A stretch of DNA of 64,000 bases from Epiperipatus broadwayi (lineage: Eukaryota > Onychophora > Udeonychophora > Euonychophora > Peripatidae). The DNA lies in assembly GCA_028023455.1 (NCBI GenBank), contig JAQFVV010012402.1:15930935-15994934 (forward strand). Reading direction: 5' to 3'. Positions 48,362 to 60,395 of the stretch are shown piece after piece. How positions within the stretch are numbered: position 1 is the stretch's first letter; each line of letters opens with the position of its first letter. Under the pieces are notes generated by a model. That model worked only from the letters and a program-made list of their open reading frames with translations. It was not told the origin of the DNA and made no database searches. The translations under genes and the position numbers were made by a program.

Positions 48362-49160
48362 TTTCTTATTTAGAAATAATAGTCTTTACAAATATTCATC
48401 AGATAAAGGCAAAAATATTGAAATATATGCGAATGAATTGTTAAATGTTGGCTACAGTTATAATCACATATATAATGTTATTAGAGATTTTAATACAAAA
48501 TGTAAAAATAAAAATTTTAATAATAATATTGATTCTCTTGCTAATAAAAAAATATGGATATCAATCCCATATATTTCAAATTATCAAGTAAAGTTTATAA
48601 GGAAAATTTATAAAGATATATGTGACATTGCATTTTACACACCTCCTACATTAAACAAATTAATAAATAACTCCAAAGATAAAACCTCATTTATAAATAA
48701 AAATTGTGTCATTTATAAATGGATATGTAGGTGTGGCAATGGATATATAGGTGAATCTAGATGTACGTTGAAAAAAAGAACTAAAGAACACTTGCTATTA
48801 TTAAAACATGTTCAGAAATCGAAACAATATTGCATAGTAGATAATAATATTTCAGCATCTGTTTTTAAGACCATAATAAATCATGTATTTGTGGTTTTGA
48901 CTTCAATTTTAAGTGTAAAAATATTGCAAATTGAAAAAAATAACAATAAAAGAAAAATAAAGGAAACTATGCTAATATATAATTAAAAACATGACTTAAT
49001 AAACAGGCAAGCAGCAAACGTTAAGATCACAGAATTGTGGGAAAATTAGCATTTCAAAGCTTTAGTTGACACAGATTACTGGGATAATCGAAAGCGCTCC
49101 TAAGTAGATAAAATATTTTTTAATTATTAAGTTACTGTATTTACAAATATTCAGTTATAA
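48362..49160 (+). mobile_element. Penelope-like element copy 2, 5'-truncated
   Basis: The plus-strand copy is ~140 bases longer at the 5' side than copy 1. Its 3' end ('agttactgtatttacaaata', 49130-49150) matches the outer end of copy 1. Together the two copies make a 1.46-kb inverted pair. Confidence 0.85.
48438..48986 (+). pseudogene. Penelope-like GIY-YIG endonuclease domain, copy 2
   Basis: The 182-codon ORF covers the RT-to-endonuclease linker ('IWISIPYISNYQVKFIRKIY') and the same GIY-YIG core as copy 1 ('YKWICRCGNGYIGESRCTL'). An ochre stop replaces the codon after 'ETMLIYN', removing the last ~20 residues, which are still readable downstream ('HDLINRQAANVKITELW'). Frame-preserving changes near 48870 ('VFKTIINHVFVVLTSILS') mark a compensated pair of indels. 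The RT domain is absent. This copy is dead. Confidence 0.85.
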
Positions 49161-49169
49161 AATTACGTA

Positions 49170-51120
49170 TATTGCTTTAAAAATACAGACATCGAATCAT
49201 AATATATATGTAAATATATATATATATGTTGTGACCACCAGCATCAAGTGAACATATAATATAATGAAGCACAAGTAAAATAAAAAAGAATATTGAAGCA
49301 GTCAAATCTGTTGCACACATTTTGCTTCACTGTCTAGTGATGTTTGAAACCTTCAAACATGGGTTCGAACTCAGTCATGTAATAATAAATCACTAGGAGT
49401 ACAAGTATACAGATGCACGTGTTTTTTTTTTTGTTAAGCTTTATTCTCATTTAATATCAATTTAGTTATAAAACGTATAAATTTCTATCACGGTAAACAA
49501 TCATGCCTGTGTGTGTGTAACAGATAAACAATAATTTTATTAAAAGCATTTATATTGCATATATATTTTTATTCATGTATTTTTATTTGAGAGAAAGTTT
49601 GAGAGAGTAACGCAAAATTAGCAAACAAAAGACTTGCCTTATTTTAAATTCAGAAAAGATTTTTTTTTTATTTTGACATAGGTTTATTTTGAAAATTCAC
49701 ATTACTTAAAATTTATCCTGCGGGTCTATTTTCAGCTCAAAATAGACTAAGACTGGTTCTCTCAAATTTGATCTCATTCATATTTTAAAATTAGAGGTAT
49801 CACTGTTGACCATTAGCAGATATCCGGGGATTACCAGAGGCAGTCAAAATAAGTACAAATACAACCGCATTTGCTAGCTAAAACACTGCATCTTATTTCT
49901 AAATGTTGTTTCCAAAAGAATCTATGTCACTCAGAATTTTAAAATGGATAATGAGTAGAAAGAAAATTTGCTTCCCCGATCTCTCTGAGATCGGACCCAT
50001 GCCAATGTACTCGTAAGCCATCACCTCATGAATGCTGCCAAAATGAACTATAAAATACACTAGGAAAGGACATTAACCACTATTTTGCCAAAATTATACC
50101 AAATTAATTATATTTCTTCAAAAATGAAATCAACATGTGTGTACCCAGCCATCAAATTGTCCAACAGAAAGGTAATTCCCCGCCACAATATGAACTCTAA
50201 AAACTCTCATCTAAATCTTTTATTAGTCATAAACTAAAATTCAACCTCTAACTATGTAAAGTTATTTCACCTAAAGTATATCTTTGTAATATTTCTATTT
50301 TGTAGTCTTTATTTTCTTTAAAAATGTAATTGCTTATTTTTCTATCAGTAATGCCAAGCCGATTATTAACTGCTTAAACAATGACTTTCTTGTTGCTTTA
50401 ATATATAAATTTTATTTGATTTTCTAAACTCGATTGCTGGGTTTTCACTCTTACTGTCTTATTATTTTTAAATGCAGCAATTTTAATTTGATATTATGTT
50501 AATCATACCCATTTTAATATGCTAATAATTCAATCTGGTGAATCAACCTTATCTTATTTTACTATTCCGCCATTATGGAATTTTAAATCGTAAACGTAAG
50601 CTTTCTTACTAAATTATAAAAATTCACCCGGTTGAAAAATATTCCTAAACTGTTTTTATTAATTTATATCATGCTATTCGTTATCATTTCAAATATATTA
50701 TTAACTATTATTTCATGTTATTGATTAATATTAAGTAAATTTAGTATTAAATAAATTGAAGTTCAGATCCTTACTTTTAGTTGGTGATTCAGTATATAAT
50801 TAGCCCGCCATCTAATGATACTTTAAGTAAATAATTTTTCAAATGTATTGAGATGTGTTTAACGAAGAGAATCTTAATTTTCTTTTTTATTATTGATATG
50901 CTAAATAATCTTTTAGGCAAATTGTGTGCCCCTTTTGGGATTGCTTATATTTTATCATTTCATTACACTAGGCTTACTTACTTGTTAAGGCCATAAAAAA
51001 ATCAGTGTTAATACATACCTGAAAGCCTTCGTGATGCATCTCGATGATAATGTTCATAAATCAAAATGTTGCTTTGTCATACTTTCCCTCCTTACCAGAA
51101 TCCTTAAAGCACATTTCTCG
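49170..51120. other. Mostly AT-rich non-coding DNA
   Basis: A weak B-box-like GGTTCGAACTC lies at 49360-49371 within 'ctagtgatgtttgaaacctt...', possibly a tRNA-related repeat. Nothing else is recognised. Confidence 0.5.
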
Positions 51121-52389
51121 TCGGAGTGTGGAGGCCCTGACTCCAAAGTTGTGTTTGGTTGTGTAGGCTCTATTATGGGTTAGCATTCGGAATTCATGGA
51201 ACCATAGTATCTTGCCAAACACTTCTTCAGATGCCATCTGTCACAAGTGCAGATGAGCTCTCATATATTTTCATTCTCAAGTTGATGAAGCTTCTCGTCC
51301 TTCCTAACGTTATCATTCAGTCCACATGCTATCATTTATACTTCCTCATATTTTATTCACCTGTAAGTCGTAATGATATGATTTCCTAAGCCACCCCAAG
51401 TTCCCATATTATTATATAAATTTAGCTTGCCCTATCACGTGTTATAGCTTATTAGCGCTATCTGCCCTCTCGTTAAACCACTTTAAATACGTTGAGAATT
51501 AACTTCTAATAAAGCCTATAAAGGTCAGGTCATATGACTGAATGTCAAGATAATTATGCTGTTTTCTATTCCATAGTAAATTGTAAATGTTGAATACATT
51601 TTATAAAGATAATTAATCTGTCGTTAATATAATTATGATAAAATCCATGTATAATTAAAATTCATTAGATTATTTGTTATTCAAACTATCATAGTGTTCA
51701 TGAAAGAAGGCCACGTATAGTTATTGAAATTTGTTAGACTCTTTTTTATTTAAAATATCATAGCGTGAGTAATAGAAGCCCTGTAAACTATATTTTAGAT
51801 TAGCATATTAAGCCGCATCATTTCGATTCATTATTTTTTTTATTAATATGTGTATTTGGTATTGGCATATCCATCAATCCTTAAGTTATGTTGCTAAGGT
51901 CAGTATGGAATGCCCACATAAATATTATGTGAAACCCAGATAGAGTATTCTTTATGTGTAATCAGATTTATGACGTGTTTAAGTCTCTATATCCATTTGC
52001 TCATATACTAAATTAATTGCATTATTAATGTTGTTCTAAATAAACTCATAGTTAATAATCTATTCTTTGGACATTTTATTAATTCATGCATGCACATCTG
52101 TTATTATATTGTGTCATCCTTTAGTTAATCATTAGATCTCTTGTATCTCTGTTGACCCTCTGGGACGGGGATTGTTAGAAATTTCATTTGCTATCGTCAG
52201 AAGTGTTGTTCGTAATGTTGTAGATTTGGGAAATGGGCAATAGGGTGGAGTTCATGAGTATTCCTGACCTGTGTATCTTGCATATGATTGAACTCTAGGT
52301 ACTTTTGCTTAGATGCTAATTCTTGTTAGACGAACATACAATTCTGACTGGTACAATATAAGTAGAGCATGAATATGACATGAGTATAT
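51120..52389. other. Less AT-rich sequence, possible old LTR-like remnant
   Basis: Between 51000 and 51530 the sequence is less AT-rich, with 'cttctaataaagcctataaa' near 51510 as a possible poly(A) signal region. Near 52158-52172 'tctgggacggggattgttag' looks like a polypurine tract followed by TG, as at the start of a 3' LTR. I could not find a partner LTR, and no coding part is seen. The ORF at 51159-51389 (+) has no domain. Confidence 0.3.
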
Positions 52390-54632
52390 TGTAACTGTAA
52401 GAAATGTCCCTCCACACAACAAAATCTAGAACATAGGCAAAATATACTAAAGTTGATCAAATATGGATACTGGGATCCAGAATCCGACCAACATTTAATT
52501 CTTTCACCTCTGTTCAATTATCTAATACTCTATGGATGACATTTCTCAATGTACACAGACACTCAATTCACCCTCGGTCCAGCAGTCACCCCCGGTGGAA
52601 CAAAAGACTCATAATTTAACTAATTTATCACTGATTTGGTCAGATATACACACATATGATTAATTGATCAATTAACATATCAATGATTGACGTAAGAAAT
52701 TTAATATAATAGTCTACCTATAGATATAATGATGTATGAGAAATTAAATATAGAGTTGGATAAAATGAACTCACGGACAATAAAATATGAAAATGAGTTA
52801 TAATTTTAAATATTATTAATTTAATAAAACAATAATAAACAATAAATCAAGACATACAAAATTATGTGATGGGAACGTGAGATATAATGCTCGCAGGTGT
52901 TACATAACTAATGAGATTAATGTTACATATCTCATTGTAAGTGTTTAATAAAGTGTAGTGCAGTATTGGAGTTTATGCCTATATTATTAATATGCCAAAT
53001 TTCTAGCTCTCTTGTAGTCTGCTAGATCATATGGAACTTTATAGCCAAAGTTATATAACTAACTATAATAGCACTCCTATGGCATCTATACAAAGTTAAA
53101 TCGAGCATGCAATTAGGCTCAGAGATACGCAGATTAGCATGTTAACCTAGATTAGGATGTACACTAATACCAGATAAGTATTTAATATAAAAGGAGAGAA
53201 AACTGGCTTATGATAGGTTTACCTATATACTCTATGGCACATATTAAAATATTAATAAAGCAAAAAGGTGCGAATGGGTCATTATTCACAGGCTTTAGCA
53301 TCGAATGCTCGGTTTGCCCTAAAACCACCCAATTTGCTACGAATATGAACATTAGTAGTTCAGGGAGTCAGATAAGCATAATGAATAATCTAGGTCCTTG
53401 TGCCCTAGTTCTAAAAGTGTGCTTGAACCATAACTAAAGTGGATGAGAGTGACCTCCGCCAGCAACCCATCAATAATCATGCAGCAAGCAAATAATTGTA
53501 CATTGCGTACTTTGTAAGGACACATCTGCAACTTATACATATATAATGCAAATGCATAAAATTATATTACCATGCCTTAAAATTAGATAGCGTCTATTTG
53601 TATATCTATACAATCCCGTTCTTAAATTTAGTATTTTAAATATACTATTTAGGGACTAAATTAATTAGTAACCTAGTTTAATACTATCACCTGTGTCTCA
53701 ACATATATAAATCTAAGGAGGGCAAAGCATATTTGCAGGGTGATTAAGAATAAAACATTAAAATATGCTTTGAGAATATCGCTGTGGCTAGTTCCAATGA
53801 TATACGAGTTAACATATATAAATAGTTATAATTCATAACTAAAATTAAGCAAACTACATAAAATAACTAGATAACTGATTATTGTAATATTAATACCCAA
53901 AACTTAATCAGTAAAATAATAATATGATCTTGAAACAGTGAGTGAGAAAGAATAATAATAATTCAATTATTTAATATTTATTATAGCGAAGATTTGAAAT
54001 TATCTTTGCAAGTCGATAAGCTAAAATCATATTTATAAATACTTGCAGTTTTGAGTCATTTGGCATATTAAATACATATAATATTAAAATGATAAAATCA
54101 TAGAATAAATCTAATAGGTTTAGAAATAGGCATAAAAAGATCACAGGAAATTATACATTTAAAATAGATTATTAGAGTTTTACATTTTAAAAGAGAATTC
54201 GAGTTTTATATTTTAAAAGAGAATTCAATTTTACAATCAGGCAAGATTTAGCATTTAACAATCTTCTTTGTAGATTTTAGTAAAGGTGTTTGAGAAAGGC
54301 AGATTTAATAAATAGCTAGCTTTTAAAACAAAGCATTGAAAGTCACAGTTTATAAACAGAGCTCTGAGAGAAAATTTACCATTTAGTTGTTTTCCATTGC
54401 AGTTAGTTTTGAAGCACTTGGGAGGATATTAAGTTGACACTTTTGACGATGATTTAAAGTTAATAGAGATTTTCCATGGGCTACTTTTGCTTTGATAGTA
54501 TACGGCATTAGGTTTTATTGGACCACAGAGTTCTTCTCCATCCTCTGGCTAAGGAAAGGGTGATTGACCGCCGTTCTACTTGATCATTTTTAAGGTAATT
54601 CCGGCATAGGTTTGGCTTACAGTTCACTTAAT
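52390..54632. repeat. Left ~2.24-kb direct repeat (LTR-like)
   Basis: Starts TGTAACTGTAAGAAATGTCC and ends 'ggcttacagttcacttaatatat'. The whole is repeated at 60396-62636 in the same orientation, with roughly 93-96% identity in the stretches I compared by eye and only small indels. No ORF with a domain lies inside. If TG...CA ends apply, the repeat begins TGTAAC and ends near CTTACA or GTTCA on the plus strand. Length is large for an LTR but within the known range. A tandem segmental duplication is the alternative. Confidence 0.85.
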
Positions 54633-55900
54633 ATATATATGATCTATATCTGGGTAACAAAACTTTAAGTATTTATACTTTTTAAACTCTGGCCACCTGT
54701 TAATTTTTACGAGCTTGAATGTAGCTGAAAAGTCCATTTATTTATTTTAGCAAATCATTTTTAATAGTTACAAGCCAGCAGAAAAACTCATTTATTTATT
54801 TTAGAAACACATTTTTAATTACAACAAGTAATTTAGATTTTGTTTTCCTGCCTATTTTGTTATTAACATTTTATATTTACTAAATAAAGTTCATGCTATT
54901 TTAGAACCAATGCGTGACCTACTTTAAAATCTGTTTACAAGATCAAATGTTATTTTGATAAAATTACCTTCACAATTAGTAGAAGACTAATTTTATACCA
55001 TACATGTAAAATAACAGGAAATATAGGTATGCGATTTCAATAATAAAGCAATAAATTTGCTAAATAATTTAACTAAAATATTTCCTAAACCAGAAATATT
55101 TAAAAAATGAATTTACATATCTCTATAATATATACCAATAACATAACAATAATTCAAACTAAAATATTTCTTAAATTAAAAATATCCATAAAATTAATAC
55201 ATATCTGTAATCTATACATATATTATTAAACTACAGACATATCATTCGCATATATATATGTGTGTGTGATTCTGTACATATAGTAATTTAATGTTATTTA
55301 AATGGGTACTCTGAGAGGGTTTAAACCTGGCATATGGATAGATGTGTGGGTAAAATAAGTGACACGGGCAGATGGATGAAACTGACCATTTCACATCCTC
55401 AAACTTACTTTTAAAAAAATTAAAAAAAGCCTTTACTTAATCTGAATTATTAATGATCAATGATAAAATGTTGGTTTTCATCTAAACAACCAAATTCAAA
55501 ACTCTACTCCTGTCATAACATATCTCAATGTATCAGATGCCCTGCTTAGCTACTACACTCATGCTCCACCCCACAAAGGCAACTTAGATTAGAAATAGAT
55601 TAAAACAACAAAAAACTTCCTAAACTAATAAGATAATGCAATTTTGTAAAAGAAAACTATATCTACAAAGTGTTAAAAAAACAAATATACAAATAGAATT
55701 ATATGGCATTAGTAAACTCCAGGGTTGGTTAATTTAATTTACAAGGGGGAAGGTAGGGGTTTGATCCATGTACTTATGATTGTTTAGGTAGGATCAGGGG
55801 GTTGATTGACATCTGGCTTTAGTCTAGGAGGATGGTAAACTCTTACAACCATCATCTTATGTTTCAAGACCATCATCATCTTATCTTTTGACACCCTCTT
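54633..55900. other. Interior of the direct-repeat structure, no recognised coding
   Basis: This lies where pol would be expected if the structure is an LTR retrotransposon read on the minus strand. I see no protease, reverse transcriptase, RNase H or integrase motif on either strand. A/T-rich, with a small GT run near 55258. Confidence 0.6.
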
Positions 55901-55904
55901 ATGC

Positions 55905-58023
55905 TTCCACATTCTATCCTGGCTCAGCTTTCTTCTTTTAACTTTTTTCTTCTATAGGCCCTAGTGTAACCCATTTAACTTTCATCTTACAGCTTATCCA
56001 TCCTTCTACACTTGTTTTAGAACCCTGATCTTCAAACTCCTTGTATCGGTTACATTCCTGTTTCTGTTCCCCATTGTTTACTCTTATGATTGCTAACATA
56101 TCTACTTCACTAATACTGTCTAACTTTCTAAAATGATCCTCCCCTGGCTTTAAATTTTATTTCCTGTCTATTTCCATAGGGGTATTTCCTACATCTGCCT
56201 TTACAAGTTTAAATCTGATCTTGGCAGCACACCAATCTCTACCTCTGTCAATATGCTGGTAATCTTCCACCAATAAAGTTTTGACTAAGGATTGATTCCA
56301 TTCATTGATGGGTAAATACTGTAAAAGAAACCCAATGGATGCCTTATCTGGTGGTTTCTTGTAAAACACTGTCGAGAGGTTGGCATGTAAATCAGCCCAG
56401 CCAATTGGTTTCTCAATGACTTCTTTGGTTCTTCATGGTCTACAACGAAACAGAAGCTTCCTTAGCTCAGGAACTACAGTCCGATATTCGCCTGGCTTCC
56501 TATCACTGCTATGGGTAAACCTATGTTCCTGTCTAAATGGCTCTATAATTTTTAAGTATTCTGGAGGTCTACTCTGTCAGCAATAAAGGCATCTAAAATC
56601 CCCCTTGACCAAACTGCCCACCATATTGGTCAACACTGCCAACTGTTGGTATTTTATGGATGTGTCATTTAAATTTCACTGGATGTTTATTAAAGATATC
56701 CGGGATTCCCTTTCCCTGACCAGAGTAGCACAGCATTCTACACTCAAGTTTCAGCAGTGCCACACTTCATCTCACTGTGGGACTACTGTTACCAACCTCT
56801 AGATCAATGATATTAAAGTTTTTGGCTCCACTCAATATTCCTAGCTCAGATGGACCTTTCTCAGTTTCTTTCTCTCCTTTAACTTCTTGGTGAAGCTCTA
56901 TTTGTTCAAATATTTCACCTAGTAATTTGGCTAGAATTACTATCTCTGCCTTTTCTATTTCTTTTGTTGGAACATATTCTATTTCGGTGATTATTTCTGA
57001 AAGCAGTTTTTCTCTTTCTTCAATCATTTCTATATCAACTTTTAATCTTTCTGTTCCATCACCTACAGCTTCCAGCTTTTCTGCTCTCCTTAAAGGCTTT
57101 ATAATTTCGGATATGATGGGCACTATTTCTTTCTCACATAATGGACTTAATTTAATAGTTTTCTTTCCCATCACAATGTCCTCTTTCTCATTGGCAATTT
57201 CTACTCCCAATCTCTCTAAAGTACTTGGCTCAACCTTTTCTTCAATGGCTCCTAATTCAATCTTTTCCACTGTTATATTCATCTTTATGAATTCTCTTTC
57301 TGTAATTGACATTATCTGTGCCTCAATCTGTTCATCAGATCCAGCTTCTTCTTTGGCAACTTTAAGAATTTCTCCTAGTTTTTCTGAAGGTGGGATCACA
57401 ATTTCTATAGCTTCTCTTATAACCCCTATTTCTTCCTTCTTAGATTCGACTACTGTTTTTGCTTCCTTGGCTATATTTTCGGTTGTAAGTTGTACAGTTT
57501 TCATAACCTGCTCTAATTCAGCCATATATTCTGGTTCTGTTTTATCTCTTTCTTTCTGATACTTTCTTTCCTCTTCTCTTTCTTCTATTCTTCCCTTTTC
57601 TTTCTGATCCACTCTTTCCTTTTCTTCCCTTTCTTTCTGATCTATTCCTGGGGTCTTTAAGACTCTATCTGCCTTTAACTCCCCTAAACTTTCTTTCTGC
57701 TCTTTGCCTGCTTCCCTATCTCTGTTCTCTAGGCCACTCAGGAGCCTGCTCAGATTCCACTGACTTTCTGCCAGACCCCTTTCAATTTCAGACTCCAGCC
57801 TTTGATCCATTGCCATTATGTTTTGGTTCATGGTTTTTAGGCTTTGATCGAACCTTTCCGACCTCCTTGACTCTTTTTCTCTTGTAAGTTGGTACTCTTC
57901 CATAAGTTGAGAGAGTAGGGTAACCACATCTGCATTCGTGACAGGTTGTGCCACAATGGGGTTTTGGAAATATATGGGGCTTTCCCCGTATCTTTCCATC
58001 TTTATCTCCATAACAAGAACCAT
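55905..58023 (-). pseudogene. Gag-like coiled-coil ORF, C-terminal part frameshifted
   Basis: The intact N-terminal 418 codons start MVLVMEIKMERYGESPIYFQ at 58023. Residues about 30-100 are helical and amphipathic ('LMEEYQLTREKESRRSERFD', 'MDQRLESEIERGLAESQWNL'). Residues 115-165 are almost purely charged (Lys/Glu/Arg); 165-400 are Glu/Ile/Lys-rich and coiled-coil-like. After the stop at 56767, more protein is readable in other frames: 'RPPEYLKIIEPFRQEHRFTH' near 56570, and 56369-56157 ('DKASIGFLLQYLPINEWNQS'), then past one stop 'NLKPGEDHFRKLDSISEVDM' to about 55905. The size, the coiled coil and the position after a long leader suggest Gag of an LTR element. I do not recognise a capsid signature or zinc knuckle, so a decayed host coiled-coil gene remains possible. 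Confidence 0.5.
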
Positions 58024-58029
58024 TCTTTT

Positions 58030-58435
58030 ATTATATGGTCTCTATTAATCTCTAATTTTATATTATGATTAAAAAGTTTTACAATATTTAATTACTATGG
58101 CTCCTCACCACTCTTCCCCTCTGGAAATGGTTTTACATATGGTCCCACTCTAATAACCTTAGCCTACTTCTAACCTGCCCTATCTTAATTATAAGTAGTG
58201 TCATACTTAACTGTAAAACAATTTAGTTAAATTACAATAGTTATGCCCAATATGGTTATTAAATTTTTTCTGCCTAATATATATATAGTTCATAAATTAT
58301 ATGTACTAGAAATTTATACGTTAAAAAAAAACTTTATAAAATTTGATTCAAAATTCAGTAAAATAAAATGAATTCTTACTTAACTCAACTGCAATCGTTT
58401 CTAGTAATAAATTTTTTTTATAAAGATTTATTATT
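58030..58435. other. Short non-coding stretch upstream of the Gag-like ORF
   Basis: A/T-rich, with no recognised motif. If the structure is an LTR element in minus sense, this is leader sequence. Confidence 0.5.
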
Positions 58436-58439
58436 GTGT

Positions 58440-58715
<276 letters not shown>

Positions 58716-58799
58716 CCAGTTTTACCTTTATTTAATTCCCCTTACAATAATATAGTTTATTGATCTTGTTCAACTCGTTTCATTGTCCGTATCCAACTC

Positions 58800-60395
58800 T
58801 CTAAAATATTACCAAAAAAAAAAAAACATTGGATTTCTTTTATTATTAATATGCTTTTCTCACTCCTGATGACATTTATAATGAGAGACATATAATCTTC
58901 TCTGAGCACCAGTCATCAGCGAGCAAATAAAATCAAGCTGATGCACATCATATATAAAAAAAACCACTTTTAATTGTATTTATTAGACCACTCTAATAAC
59001 AATGAAATATTTCACTTAAATAGCTCCATGCGTATATATCTACTCTGCGCCAGCAAAAGAGAACAAAAAATTTCATTTGACCTCTCCAATATATGCCAAT
59101 AAAAAAAATATTTTACATATATAGTCTAGGAGAAAAATAATTTCACATCCATATACTATTTTATAACTTTAATTTTTGACTAACGGGATTTACGATTTGA
59201 CAAAGTTTGAACCCAAACAAAAAAAAACATTTTTATTAATACATGATTTATCCCATGTCAATATATTATAAACATACATATATCTAGATAACAAAAGTTA
59301 TGGCATATTTAAAAAAACTGGAAAATTTTCATATATATATAATTACTGACACAGATCATGAAGATATGGACCAACTCAGTGTATGAAATAGATTACTATT
59401 CCCTAATAAAGTATTCAAACCTGGATGAAAAATTTTATATGCATTAAGTAATCAATATATACATAGTTATGCTCACACATGCATATTCAGTGTGTGAACT
59501 AGATCGAGGACCTCATGCTTGGATATCCGGAATCGTGTTAAAAAATTATACTATATATTACATATATAAAAAAAAACTTTATATATCTTATAAAAAAAAC
59601 TCTTCTGTTTTACTTTTTTTCAAACCAAAATTATCATTTAGGTATGTGCGTGTTTACATTATAAAATCCATTTTGTGCGTTAAAAACTCGAAGAAAAAAA
59701 AATCAATACATAATTTTGGAAAGAGATTAGACACATATATATATTTATCTCATTCCACCTATTTCACTCTCTGCCCACATGCATTCAATTAACAGTCGTG
59801 TAAAACAATTACCGAAATCTAACATCTGGGCGTTTATAATCCGAGAGAAAAAAAAATTGTACAAAAAAAAAAAACTAACACACATATATATTTTTTTCAA
59901 CTCACACGCAATTTAGGGTTATGGAAATAATTAACGAACCCGATCAAAAAAAAACTAATATATATATTTTGAGGAATATAAAAAAAAAACTTTTACTCTT
60001 CTTTGGAGCCAGAACGCAGAAAAATCTTTTACTCAGGCTACATGAGTGATTATACTATTGGAATCCCAGAACCTGGAGAGAAAAAAAAATCTATACATAC
60101 ATCAATCAAAGAGAGCGTGGGTATACTATCCGAAGTTCTTAATTTGTGGCGTCAGAACTTGGAAAAAAATTATACACACTTGTATGCACATCCCTTCTCT
60201 CCACATATATTTGGTTCAGAGCTGTGGGCAATAATCAATGAAGTCTCACATATGAAAGTCCAGAACACAGGAAAAAAAATTTTACATATGCATTTTCCCT
60301 CTTTCGTGCCAAGGTTCATTCATGGTTTGCTCAGGGTCATGTAAATAAGTAACTGCCCCATGTCTGCATGATCAGAACCCAGGGGAAAAATACCT
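58800..60395. repeat. Degenerate minisatellite, units ~60-115 bp
   Basis: A motif of the form 'cAGAACCYRGgaGAAAAAAA' plus 'wtTaTACAYat' recurs, most clearly at about 60005, 60066, 60149, 60258 and 60373, and in weaker form at about 59840, 59930, 59690, 59560, 59430, 59210 and 59130. Copies improve towards the right direct repeat; the last one (GAACCCAGGGGAAAAATACC) ends five bases before it. No reading frame is conserved through the copies, so the ORF at 60003-60344 is incidental. Confidence 0.65.

Noticed and set aside
49328-49378. Possible tRNA gene with GGTTCGAACTC
   Set aside because: No A box at the right distance and no acceptor stem; at most a decayed tRNA-related repeat.
56927-57559. 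210-codon plus-strand ORF rich in Ser/Ile
   Set aside because: It is the shadow of the Glu/Lys/Ile-rich Gag-like ORF on the other strand; Ser/Phe/Ile richness is what antisense of such codons gives.
60003-60344. 113-codon ORF in the minisatellite
   Set aside because: The frame is not maintained across the repeat units and no domain is visible.
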